This document shows positions 28,245-36,393 of a DNA stretch of 64,000 bases, piece after piece. Origin of the DNA: Paraburkholderia ultramafica. Lineage in GTDB: Bacteria; Pseudomonadota; Gammaproteobacteria; Burkholderiales; Burkholderiaceae. The stretch lies in NCBI RefSeq assembly GCF_902859915.1, contig NZ_CADIKK010000006.1:62001-126000 (forward strand). Direction: 5' to 3'. The position numbers and the translations under genes were made by a program. The notes below the pieces were generated by a model that was given only the letters and a program-made list of their open reading frames with translations, made no database searches and was not told the DNA's origin. Every line of letters begins with the position of its first letter. Position 1 is the first letter of the stretch.

Positions 28245-28303
28245 TCCGGAAAACGGGGGCCGGCGATGATGCGCGGCGCAAGGCGGCGATGGCCGGGCAG
28301 CGG

Positions 28304-28876
28304 TTAAACCGACATGCGCCAGAGCGCAATCACGAGCAACGTGAAAAAGGCGGCGACCAGGTCATCGAACATGATGCCAAAGCCACCTTTCAGACGGCGG
28401 TCGAAATAACTGATCGGCGGCGGCTTCACCATGTCGAAGAAGCGGAACACGATGAAGGCCCATAGCTGGCCGGTTAGCGTAACCGGCGTGACCATCAGCA
28501 GCACCAGCCAGAACGCGATGATTTCATCCCACACGACCGGCGACGGATCGTCGATGCCGAGCCGCTTCGCGGTAAAGCCGCAGATCGCAATGCCGCCGAC
28601 AAAGCCGGCGCAGATCAGCAGGCCCCATTCGATCACGGTCAGATAGCGGCTCAGGACGGCGAACGAGGCCCATGCGAACAGCGTGCCGATCGTGCCCGGC
28701 GCCACCGGCGACAAGCCGCTGCCGAAACCCAGCGACAGAATGTGCAGCGGATGCGACAGCATGAAACGCGCGGTGGCGCGGCGCGGCTGAGGCCGCGGCG
28801 CGCGCGGTCCGGGCGTCTCGGGCGGCTGGCCGCCGATGAGATCGTCGGCGGGGCCGAGCGGGGGATCAGTCTGCAT
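28304..28876 (-). CDS. pgpA: Phosphatidylglycerophosphatase A
   Basis: A 190-residue inner-membrane phosphatase that converts phosphatidylglycerol phosphate to phosphatidylglycerol. After a Pro/Arg-rich N-terminus come several hydrophobic segments. The PgpA motifs GSGLSPVAPGTIGTL, DDPSPVVWDEI and KGGFGIMFDDLVA carry the metal-binding acidic residues. Its start overlaps the thiL end by 11 bases. Confidence 0.95.
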   Translation of the reverse strand: MQTDPPLGPADDLIGGQPPETPGPRAPRPQPRRATARFMLSHPLHILSLGFGSGLSPVAPGTIGTLFAWASFAVLSRYLTVIEWGLLICAGFVGGIAICGFTAKRLGIDDPSPVVWDEIIAFWLVLLMVTPVTLTGQLWAFIVFRFFDMVKPPPISYFDRRLKGGFGIMFDDLVAAFFTLLVIALWRMSV

Positions 28877-29864
28877 GAAAGTGATCGAAGCCTTGCAACG
28901 TCAGAGTGAGCGGCGCACCGGCGGCATCGCGCCAGTCGATCGCCGGGCGGTCGTGCGCCGCCTGGAGAGCGCTTATTGTACCGATGCGGCTGACCGGCAC
29001 GCCCACCTCGCGTCCGGCTGCTTCGACCGCGGCGCGCGCGGTGGCCGGCGCGGTAAAGCACAGTTCGTAGTCGTCGCCGCCGGCCAGCGTGCAGCGTCGC
29101 TGGATCTCGGGCGTGAGCCGGCGCAGCGCGGCGGAACGCGGCACGGCGTCGACTTCGACCGTGGCGCGCATGCGCGAGCGTTCGAGGATATGCAGCAGAT
29201 CGCCGGCAAGGCCGTCCGACAGGTCGAGCGCCGCATGCGCGATGCCGCGCAGCGCAAGGCCGAGCGCGACACGCGGCTCCGGGCGTTCGAGGGCGCGGCG
29301 AAACGTCGCAGCGTCGCTGGCATCGGCGCACCACTCGCCGCGCTGCACGCCGAGTCCGGCGCGCGCGTCGCCGAGCATGCCGGAAATCCAGATGTCGTCG
29401 CCAGGCTGCGCGGCGTCGCGGCGCAGCGCCGCTTGCGGCGGCACGCTGCCGAACACCGTCACGCACAGGTTCAACGGGCCGCCCGTCGTGTCACCGCCGA
29501 TCAGCTCGCAGCCGTAGCGCTCCGCCAGCGCGAACAGTCCTTCGCTGAACGCGGCAAGCCACGCTTCGTCCGCGTTCGGCAACGAAAACGCCAGCGTGAA
29601 CGCCTGCGGTCGCGCGCCCATCGCGGCGAGGTCCGACAGATTCACCGCGAGCGTCTTGTGACCCAGCGCTTCGGGATCGATATCGGCGAAGAAATGGCGG
29701 CCCTCCACCAGCATGTCCGTCGATATCGCCAGCATTTCGCCGGCGCGCGGCGCGAGCAGCGCGCAGTCGTCGCCGATGCCGAGCGTGCCGTCGGCGGCGT
29801 CGGACGGTCGGGCGGCGGCCCGGCGGGCAAAGAAACGGTCGATCAGCGAGAACTCGGAGAGCAT
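28866..29864 (-). CDS. thiL: Thiamine-monophosphate kinase
   Basis: A 332-residue enzyme that phosphorylates thiamine monophosphate to thiamine pyrophosphate. The N-terminal metal/ATP motif LGIGDDCALL, then STDMLVEGRHF, AVNLSDLAAMGA and LIGGDTTGG are typical ThiL/PurM-like elements. It is the first gene of the thiL-pgpA-pncC-cupin run. No TPP riboswitch is visible upstream in 29865-30116. Confidence 0.95.
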   Translation of the reverse strand: MLSEFSLIDRFFARRAAARPSDAADGTLGIGDDCALLAPRAGEMLAISTDMLVEGRHFFADIDPEALGHKTLAVNLSDLAAMGARPQAFTLAFSLPNADEAWLAAFSEGLFALAERYGCELIGGDTTGGPLNLCVTVFGSVPPQAALRRDAAQPGDDIWISGMLGDARAGLGVQRGEWCADASDAATFRRALERPEPRVALGLALRGIAHAALDLSDGLAGDLLHILERSRMRATVEVDAVPRSAALRRLTPEIQRRCTLAGGDDYELCFTAPATARAAVEAAGREVGVPVSRIGTISALQAAHDRPAIDWRDAAGAPLTLTLQGFDHFHAD

Positions 29865-30116
29865 TGTGGCGAATGGTGAACGGATAAGTGCCGCGAACTG
29901 CGGCTAACGGCGCGCATTGTACGAAGTTGCCACCCGAGCGGCGCCCGGCCCGCATGCAGCTCCGGTTCGGCTCGCGCCGCCGGCGAAGCATGCCACGCCG
30001 GCCTTTCGCTATGTTTAAGTCGCGGCAGTTGTACCCGTATTGAAGCAATCGCGTAGCCAATTGGGGCTACAATGCCGTCGAACGTCTATTCTAATCCGCA
30101 CTTCCAAGCCCGCCTT

Positions 30117-32411
30117 ATGTCGACTCCCGTCAATAGCAAACTCCGTGAAGCCGCCCTCGATTACCACGAGTTCCCGACCCCCGGGAAGATCGCGATCGCC
30201 CCGACCAAGCAGATGATCAACCAGCGCGACCTCGCGCTGGCGTATTCGCCGGGCGTCGCGTTCGCGTGTGAAGAAATCGTCGAAAACCCGCTGAATGCCG
30301 CGCGTTTCACCGCGCGCAGCAACCTGGTCGGCGTCGTCACCAACGGCACCGCGGTGCTGGGTCTCGGTAACATCGGGCCGCTCGCGTCGAAGCCGGTCAT
30401 GGAAGGCAAGGCCGTCCTGTTCAAGAAGTTCGCCGGCATCGACGTGTTCGATATCGAGCTGAACGAGTCCGATCCGCACAAGCTGGTCGAGGTGATCGCC
30501 GCGCTCGAACCGACTTTCGGCGGCATCAACCTGGAAGACATCAAGGCGCCGGACTGCTTCATCGTCGAGCGCGAATGCCGCAAGCGCATGAAGATTCCGG
30601 TCTTCCACGACGACCAGCACGGCACGGCGATCGTCGTCGCGGCGGCGATCACCAACGGTTTGAAGGTGGTCGGCAAGGACATCAAGGAAGTCAAGCTGGT
30701 CTCGTCCGGCGCGGGCGCGGCAGCGCTGGCCTGTCTGGATCTGCTGGTCGATATCGGCCTGCCGCTCGAAAACATCACGGTCACCGATCTGGCCGGCGTG
30801 GTCTACAAGGGCCGCGTCGAACTGATGGACCCGGACAAGGAGCGCTTCGCGCGTGAAACCGACGCCCGCACGCTCGCCGAAGCGATCGGCGGCGCCGACG
30901 TTTTCCTCGGCCTGTCGGCTGGCGGTGTGCTCAAGCAGGACATGGTCAAGCAGATGGCCGACAAGCCGCTGATTCTCGCGCTGGCCAACCCGACGCCGGA
31001 AATCCTGCCGGAACTGGCGCTGGAAGTGCGTCCGGACGCCGTGCTGTGCACTGGCCGCACCGACTACCCGAACCAGGTGAACAACGTGCTGGTGTTCCCG
31101 TTCCTGTTCCGCGGCGCGCTGGATGCGGGCGCGACCACGGTGACGCGGGAAATGGAAATCGCGGCGGTCAATGCGATCGCCGAACTGGCGCGCCAGGAGC
31201 AGAGCGACATCGTCGCGACGGCATATGGCATTCAGGATCTGTCGTTCGGGCCGGAATATCTGATTCCGAAGCCGTTCGATCCGCGTCTGATCGTCAAGGT
31301 CGCGCCGGCAGTGGCGAAGGCCGCGATGGACGGCGGCGTCGCCGAGCGTCCGATCGAGGACATGGAAGCCTACGAACAGCATCTGCAGCAGTTCGTGTAT
31401 CACAGCGGCACGACCATGAAGCCGATTTTCCAGCTGGCGCGCGGCGTCGAGCCGGAGAAGAAGCGCATCGTGCTGGCGGAAGGCGAAGAAGAGCGCGTGC
31501 TGCGCGCGATGCAGATCATCGTCGACGAGAAGCTCGCGAAGCCGATTCTGATCGGCCGTCCGGCGGTGATCGAGCAGCGCATCGCGCGCTACGGTCTGCG
31601 CCTGGTCGCGGGTCAGGACTACACGGTCGTCAACACCGATCATGACGAGCGTTACCGCGATTTCTGGCAGGAATACTACAAGATGATGTCCCGCAAGGGC
31701 ATTACGCCGCAAATGGCGAAGCTCGAAATGCGCCGCCGCACCACGCTGATCGGCGCGATGCTGGTGAAGAAGGGCGAAGCGGACGGCATGATCTGCGGCA
31801 CGGTCAGCACGACGCACCGGCATCTGCACTTCATCGATCAGGTGATCGGCAAGAAGGAAGGCGCGAAAGTCTACGCGGCGATGAACGCGCTGGTGCTGCC
31901 GAATCGGCAGATTTTCCTGGTCGATACGCACGTGAACGTCGATCCGACGCCGCAGCAGTTGGCCGAGATCACGATCATGGCCGCCGAGGAAGTGCGCCGT
32001 TTCGGTATCGAGCCGAAGGTCGCGCTGGTGTCGCATTCGAACTTCGGTTCGAGCAACGCGCCGAGCGCGCAGAAAATGCGCGACACGCTGGAGATCCTGC
32101 GCGAACGCGTGCCGGAACTGCAGGTGGACGGCGAAATGCACGGCGACGTCGCGCTCGACGCGAATCTGCGCCGCGACGTGCTGCCCGACTCGACGCTCGA
32201 AGGCGACGCGAACCTGCTGGTGCTGCCGAACATCGACGCGGCCAACATCTCGTACAACCTGCTGAAGACGGCGGCGGGCAACAACATCGCGATTGGCCCG
32301 ATGCTGCTGGGCGCGGCACAGCCGGTGCATGTGCTGACGCCTTCGGCAACGGTGCGCCGGATCGTCAACATGACGGCGCTGCTGGTGGCGGACGTGGTCG
32401 CAACCCGCTGA
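30117..32411 (+). CDS. maeB: NADP-dependent malic enzyme, MaeB type
   Basis: A 764-residue protein from the ATG at 30117. The N-terminal half is malic enzyme (FHDDQHGTAIV, SSGAGAAAL and ALANPTPEI motifs), decarboxylating malate to pyruvate with NADP. The C-terminal half (from about residue 430) is a phosphotransacetylase-like domain, the usual MaeB regulatory part. An in-frame ATG at 30072 would add 15 residues, but a TACAAT -10-like element at 30068-30073 overlaps it, so I prefer the inner start. Confidence 0.95.
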   Translation: MSTPVNSKLREAALDYHEFPTPGKIAIAPTKQMINQRDLALAYSPGVAFACEEIVENPLNAARFTARSNLVGVVTNGTAVLGLGNIGPLASKPVMEGKAVLFKKFAGIDVFDIELNESDPHKLVEVIAALEPTFGGINLEDIKAPDCFIVERECRKRMKIPVFHDDQHGTAIVVAAAITNGLKVVGKDIKEVKLVSSGAGAAALACLDLLVDIGLPLENITVTDLAGVVYKGRVELMDPDKERFARETDARTLAEAIGGADVFLGLSAGGVLKQDMVKQMADKPLILALANPTPEILPELALEVRPDAVLCTGRTDYPNQVNNVLVFPFLFRGALDAGATTVTREMEIAAVNAIAELARQEQSDIVATAYGIQDLSFGPEYLIPKPFDPRLIVKVAPAVAKAAMDGGVAERPIEDMEAYEQHLQQFVYHSGTTMKPIFQLARGVEPEKKRIVLAEGEEERVLRAMQIIVDEKLAKPILIGRPAVIEQRIARYGLRLVAGQDYTVVNTDHDERYRDFWQEYYKMMSRKGITPQMAKLEMRRRTTLIGAMLVKKGEADGMICGTVSTTHRHLHFIDQVIGKKEGAKVYAAMNALVLPNRQIFLVDTHVNVDPTPQQLAEITIMAAEEVRRFGIEPKVALVSHSNFGSSNAPSAQKMRDTLEILRERVPELQVDGEMHGDVALDANLRRDVLPDSTLEGDANLLVLPNIDAANISYNLLKTAAGNNIAIGPMLLGAAQPVHVLTPSATVRRIVNMTALLVADVVATR

Positions 32412-32456
32412 TTCCCGATCCGGGTGAGCATGGCGCCGGCTGATTGCGCGCCATGC

Positions 32457-32641
32457 AAAAAAACGGCGTGCCCGCAACGGGCACGCCTTAGGGTGAGCAG
32501 GGGATTGCCACCCAAATACGGCTAATGGCACAAAACAACCTTCAAGGACTGCAAGCCATGGCTCCCGCCATGAGGAATGAACGCGCATCCAGACAGCGTG
32601 CTGGTTAGTCTGTATTTCCCCTCCATTCTCACAGTCAAGCT
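32457..32641 (-). ncRNA. Candidate small RNA, about 185 nt, antisense-oriented in the maeB-RNase gap
   Basis: On the minus strand a promoter at 32675-32648 would start transcription near 32641. A perfect terminator ends it: a 10-bp stem (32465-32474 with 32478-32487, loop 3) followed by a seven-T run in the RNA sense (32463-32457). Between them the ends pair over a long distance: 32493-32497 with 32628-32632, 32500-32504 with 32617-32621, and 32515-32519 with 32612-32616. Inside is the hairpin CATGGC-GGGA-GCCATG. No convincing ORF lies within. Length and closing helix recall 6S-like RNAs, but I see no diagnostic match and do not assign a family. Confidence 0.6.
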
Positions 32642-32643
32642 AA

Positions 32644-32675
32644 GTTTAGTCTAATCAAGCTAAACATTCTGTCAA
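32644..32675 (-). promoter_or_regulatory. Promoter of the candidate small RNA with flanking inverted repeat
   Basis: On the minus strand, TTGACA (32675-32670) and TAGACT (32653-32648) are 16 bases apart. An inverted repeat GTTTAG-N10-CTAAAC (32644-32665) brackets the -10 element and could be an operator. Confidence 0.55.
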
Positions 32676-32824
32676 AAGTCGTCAAAATGCCGGCTGGCGT
32701 CTTTTCCGCACGATTTGGCGGGCTTCGTCTGCCCGGCGAACGTTGATTCCAAAGGCCATTAGCGATACCCTTACGACTTTCATGGTCGTCAAACTCGTGA
32801 TCTAACAGCGGGGAACCCTGATAC

Positions 32825-33241
32825 ATGGCACGCAAGTGGCTGCGCATCAAAGGCGTGCTGATCGGTGCTGTTACGCTGTACGCGTTATCCGGCTCTGTGC
32901 CTGGCGCGTTTGCACGCGACTACACGGCCCCCGCCGATGCGAACGCGCAAGTGCAGGGCACGGTTGCGCTGGCGCAGTTGCCGCGCGAAGCGGTCAATAC
33001 TTTGAACTTGATTGCTGCGGGCGGGCCTTACCCGTATGAGAAGGACGGCATCGTATTCGGCAACCGCGAACGGTTGCTGCCGGCCCATCGGCGCGGCTAT
33101 TACCACGAATACACCGTTCCCACGCCTCACGCACGTAATCGCGGGGCGCGTCGCATCGTCTGCGGAGGTCCGCTACAGCGAACCGATAATTGTTACTACT
33201 CGGACGACCACTACACCAGTTTTAATCGTATTGTTGAATGA
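32825..33241 (+). CDS. Secreted guanyl-specific ribonuclease (RNase Sa/barnase superfamily)
   Basis: A 138-residue protein with a signal peptide (cleavage expected near Ala30: GAFA-RD). The catalytic segments align with RNase Sa: YHEYTV gives Glu95, HARNRGARRI gives Arg104, Arg106 and Arg110, and DDHYTSF gives His129, with the same Glu-to-Arg spacing of 11. All key residues for guanine-specific RNA cleavage are present. Cys113 and Cys123 may form a disulfide. A barstar-family gene starts 16 bases after its stop. The role could be nutrient RNA hydrolysis or a toxin with a dedicated inhibitor. Confidence 0.9.
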   Translation: MARKWLRIKGVLIGAVTLYALSGSVPGAFARDYTAPADANAQVQGTVALAQLPREAVNTLNLIAAGGPYPYEKDGIVFGNRERLLPAHRRGYYHEYTVPTPHARNRGARRIVCGGPLQRTDNCYYSDDHYTSFNRIVE

Positions 33242-33257
33242 CATCGGGATGAACGGC

Positions 33258-33818
33258 ATGAGCGACAACGTCTACGCGCACGACACCGGAGTCGCGACGG
33301 ATCTTTTCGCGGCCGGCGACGGCAATTTGTTCCAGCGCGTCATGAAGATGCGCGCCGGCGATCAGGGCCGCGACAACCAGGGCGAAGCTGGCACTGTGGT
33401 TTCATCGAACGAGGAGCCCATGAGTCTTTTCAAGACCGTACGACCGAACATCGTACAGTCGATCCGCGCGTTCCGCGTGCAGGATCTCGCTGACGAGGCC
33501 AGCCAGCTCGGCCAGCATTTTCTCTATGCGTATTGCGCCAACGCACTGTCCAAGCAGGAAGTGCTCGAGACCATCGCGACCTCGTTTCTGTTTCCCAAGC
33601 ATTTCGGCAAGAATTACGACGCGCTCTACGATTGCCTGACCGACCTCGTCCATAAGGCCGGCACGCAGCCCGGCTTTGTGATCGTGCTCGAGCAATTGCC
33701 GGTTGCGCAGAAGTTCGATAAGGAAGGACGCGAGACGCTGCTTGATGTGTTCCGCGAAGCGGCCGAGTTCTGGGCTGAGCGCAAGGTGGCGTTCCGGGTG
33801 TTTTACTCGTTTGCCTGA
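33258..33818 (+). CDS. Barstar-family ribonuclease inhibitor
   Basis: A cytoplasmic protein without a signal peptide. The barstar domain runs from about residue 75 to the end: FLFPKHFGKNYDALYDCLTD is the conserved helix that plugs the barnase active site, and VIVLEQLP the following strand. I annotate 186 residues from the ATG at 33258; an internal ATG at 33420, preceded by GAGGAG, would give 132 residues and may be the true or a second start. It follows the secreted RNase gene by 16 bases and should neutralise that enzyme before export. Confidence 0.88.
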   Translation: MSDNVYAHDTGVATDLFAAGDGNLFQRVMKMRAGDQGRDNQGEAGTVVSSNEEPMSLFKTVRPNIVQSIRAFRVQDLADEASQLGQHFLYAYCANALSKQEVLETIATSFLFPKHFGKNYDALYDCLTDLVHKAGTQPGFVIVLEQLPVAQKFDKEGRETLLDVFREAAEFWAERKVAFRVFYSFA

Positions 33819-33860
33819 ACTTCGCGTGTCTGGGCACAGCTTGTCGCAGTAATGGAAAAG

Positions 33861-33895
33861 AAAAAGGCCCGCCAATCGGCGGGCCTTTTTCTTTT
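33861..33895. terminator. Bidirectional terminator between barstar and rsmE
   Basis: The stem GGCCCGCC-AATC-GGCGGGCC (33866-33885) has an A run before it and a T run after it, so it can end both the plus-strand barstar transcript and the minus-strand rsmE transcript. Confidence 0.9.
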
Positions 33896-33952
33896 GGTGC
33901 TTGCGCCAGCAGCGTGAGCAGATGCGGCGCGCGACGACGTGCGGAAGCCGGC

Positions 33953-34708
33953 TTACCAGCCGCCCCAGCGAGCCGCCAGCGCCGACAGAACTGCAATGCC
34001 CGCGGTCTCGGTGCGCAGCACCCTTGGTCCAAGGCCGACGGCGGTAAAGCCGTGATCGGTGGCCGCCGCTTCTTCGGCTGCGGAAAAACCGCCTTCCGGG
34101 CCGACCAGCACGGTCACGCGGCCGTGCGGCGGGGTGGCGGGCAACGCCGAAAAACTGATGCTGGCGCGCGGCGACAGCAGAATGCGCAGCTCATCTTCGC
34201 CGGGCTCGCGAGGCAGCGCGCCGAGCCAGGTGGCGATCTCGCGCACCGGCATGACTTCCGGCAGACGATTGCGCCCGCATTGTTCGCACGACGCGCGCAC
34301 GATCCCTTGCCAGTGCACATGCCGCCGCTGCGCGCGTTCGCCGGCAAGACGCACGACGCTGCGCGTGGTGGTCAGCGGCACGAAGCACGACACACCGAGC
34401 TCGACCGCCTTTTCAATCAGCCAGTCCATCTTGTCGCCGCCGGCAATGCCTTGCGCCAGCGTGAGGTGATACGGCGCCTCGACTTCGATAGGGCGGAATT
34501 CGCGAATTCTCACCGTGGCCGAGCGGCGCTCGACCTCGACGAGTTCAGCGCTGTATTCACCGCCCTCGCCGTTAAAAAGCACGATCGAATCACCGGGCTG
34601 CAAACGCAGCACGAGAATGTGGCGCACGACGTCATCGGGAAGCTGCATGATGTCGTCGGGGTTGAGCGGCGTACCGACGAAGAAGCGAGGCATCAAAAAA
34701 ATACTCAT
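33953..34708 (-). CDS. rsmE: 16S rRNA m3U1498 methyltransferase
   Basis: A 251-residue SPOUT-class methyltransferase. The N-terminal PUA-like part begins MPRFFVG after a five-residue lead. The C-terminal trefoil-knot motifs are VLVGPEGGFSAAE and LGPRVLRTETAGIAVLSAL. It modifies U1498 in the decoding region. Its start is five bases after the VOC gene stop, so the two form one unit. A start at 34693 would give the shorter family form. Confidence 0.95.
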   Translation of the reverse strand: MSIFLMPRFFVGTPLNPDDIMQLPDDVVRHILVLRLQPGDSIVLFNGEGGEYSAELVEVERRSATVRIREFRPIEVEAPYHLTLAQGIAGGDKMDWLIEKAVELGVSCFVPLTTTRSVVRLAGERAQRRHVHWQGIVRASCEQCGRNRLPEVMPVREIATWLGALPREPGEDELRILLSPRASISFSALPATPPHGRVTVLVGPEGGFSAAEEAAATDHGFTAVGLGPRVLRTETAGIAVLSALAARWGGW

Positions 34709-34712
34709 TGGC

Positions 34713-35126
34713 TCAGGAAATGTGGCGAGCGAGCGCCCAACGGTAGCCGTCCGGATCTTCTACCTGAGCGAACCGGTCGCCCCAGAATTGATCTTGCGGC
34801 TCGCTCAGCGATTTTGCGCCGGCAGCCAGTGCCCGCGCATAAACCGCGTCGACATCGTCGACATAGACATAGAACGATTGCGGGGCGATCGCGTCCGCGC
34901 TTTTGGGTGTTTTCGCAGCCGAGCCGAACGCGCCCTCCGGCGCGAACATCACGATCAACTGGCCTTGATAGGTCATCTCGACGTGCATGACGACGCCGTC
35001 GTCCTGGACACTGTCGCGAACTTCGAAGCCGAAAGCCGCAGCGAAGAACGCTGTCGCGGCACGCGCGTCGCGTACCGTCAGATAGGGGGTCAACCAGGGC
35101 ACACCGGCTGGGCGGGGGGCGGTCAT
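34713..35126 (-). CDS. VOC-superfamily protein (glyoxalase/bleomycin-resistance fold)
   Basis: A 137-residue protein from the ATG at 35126, preceded by GGAGA. Repeated beta-alpha-beta-beta-beta modules are visible: LTPYLTVRDARAATAFF and FYVYVDDVDAVYARAL, ending WGDRFAQVEDPDGYRWALA, the usual C-terminal VOC motif. Such proteins are metal-dependent lyases, dioxygenases or binding proteins; the substrate cannot be told. It is upstream of rsmE on the same strand. Confidence 0.88.
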   Translation of the reverse strand: MTAPRPAGVPWLTPYLTVRDARAATAFFAAAFGFEVRDSVQDDGVVMHVEMTYQGQLIVMFAPEGAFGSAAKTPKSADAIAPQSFYVYVDDVDAVYARALAAGAKSLSEPQDQFWGDRFAQVEDPDGYRWALARHIS

Positions 35127-35246
35127 GGGATTCTCCGGATCTTGAGGGTTTGCGGGACGCATGCTGCGAGTCCAAGCCGACGCTCGCGTATCGATGTACC
35201 GATCGCGCGGTCCGACTCAACCGTACATTGTGTCCACTCGTTAGCT

Positions 35247-36113
35247 TTAAGGCTTTAAGAATTGGCTTAGTTTATCGCGCACGGACCGGGATGCCGAGAA
35301 TAGTCCGGCGTGCATCGCCGGATCGTAGTGCTTCAGCGCGTCGATGCGGCGCGCGGCGAGGCGCTCGGCAAGCGTGTCGACGGTGAGCGCGGCAGGGTCG
35401 AGCGTGTCGCTGGCGGTTGCCATCATCCACAACGAGCCGTAGAGCGGCACGAAAGTGCTCATCGTACGCACGACGGCGAACGCGGCGCGCAGATCGCCGA
35501 GCAGGCCGGCAATGCGTTGGGCGTGGCAATAGGGCGAGCCGAGGTGCAGCGAGAGTGCGGCCGGTGGGCGCATCAGCCGCTTGAGCTCCTCATAGAAAGC
35601 GGGCGTGTACAGGCCGGCCGCCGGTGAATCCGGCGGCGTCAGATCGAACACGACCAGGTCGAACTGCGCGGGCGCCGTTGCCGCGACGTAATGCGCGGCG
35701 TCGCCGATCAGCAGTTCGACGCGCGGATCGTCGAACGCACCGCCGTGCACGTCGGGTAAATGTTCGCGCGTCAGGCGAACCACTTGCGCGTCCAGCTCCG
35801 CCACCACGATCCGTTCGATGCCCGGATGCCTCAGCAGTTGCCGCGCGGCGCCACCATCGCCGCCGCCCAGCACCAGCGCCGCACGCGGCGACGGATGCGC
35901 GAGCGCGGTCGGATGCACCATGCACTCGTGGTAGATGAACTCGTCGCCGGTGGATGTCATCGGACGGCCGTCGAGCGTGAAAAGCCGGCCGAGCTGAGGC
36001 GTGTCCCACACCTCGATACGCTGATAACGCGAATCGACGCGCGCGACGAGCCGCGCGTGCGGAAATCCGTAGACGGCATCGGGACTCGGTCGGAACAGCA
36101 GTGGAGCGCTCAC
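35247..36113 (-). CDS. Spermidine synthase-like (SpeE-fold) protein
   Basis: A 288-residue protein read from a GTG at 36113 with GGAG ten bases upstream. The SpeE Rossmann loop [16 protein letters not shown] and the upstream [11 protein letters not shown] match aminopropyltransferases. In the catalytic stretch, where classic enzymes have D-S-T-D-P, this protein has D-L-T-P-P: the first Asp is kept and the second is Pro. It may therefore use another amine or act as a non-canonical methyltransferase-fold protein. It is divergent from tkt; a TAGAAT -10-like hexamer for tkt is at 36251-36256. Confidence 0.85.
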   Translation of the reverse strand: MSAPLLFRPSPDAVYGFPHARLVARVDSRYQRIEVWDTPQLGRLFTLDGRPMTSTGDEFIYHECMVHPTALAHPSPRAALVLGGGDGGAARQLLRHPGIERIVVAELDAQVVRLTREHLPDVHGGAFDDPRVELLIGDAAHYVAATAPAQFDLVVFDLTPPDSPAAGLYTPAFYEELKRLMRPPAALSLHLGSPYCHAQRIAGLLGDLRAAFAVVRTMSTFVPLYGSLWMMATASDTLDPAALTVDTLAERLAARRIDALKHYDPAMHAGLFSASRSVRDKLSQFLKP

Positions 36114-36393
36114 GGATCGCGGGCTCCGTCCGGAGCGCGGTGGGTTCAGTTGTCCAATTGTAAAGGCGCGAAGCGCGTTGCGGCCCCGTTGCTTGAGCGG
36201 GACCGCACGCCCGGGCGGCCTCGCGCGCCGGACCCGGGGCAACGTTCTGTTAGAATGTCACGCTTTCAGCCTAGTCCGTTTGCTCTGCCCGTTTCGCGTC
36301 TCCTGGCGCCGCACCGTGCGCCGAAGCGAACTGGCCGCCGAGCTCCCGGTCCTCAAGCGCGCACCGCTTTCTGACTCTGTCTCCGGACTCGAC

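Noticed and set aside
29865..30116. TPP riboswitch upstream of thiL
   Set aside because: No CTGAGA/ACCTGATC-like core on the minus strand.
30015..32588. An 857-codon open frame on the minus strand
   Set aside because: Antisense of maeB with the same shadow composition; its 5' end only grazes the small-RNA region and shows no family motif.
32457..32641. Identification of the small RNA as 6S RNA or SRP RNA
   Set aside because: The length and closing helix fit 6S, but I see no diagnostic conserved bases, and the SRP GGAAGGAAGCA-type loop is absent; it is left as an unassigned candidate.
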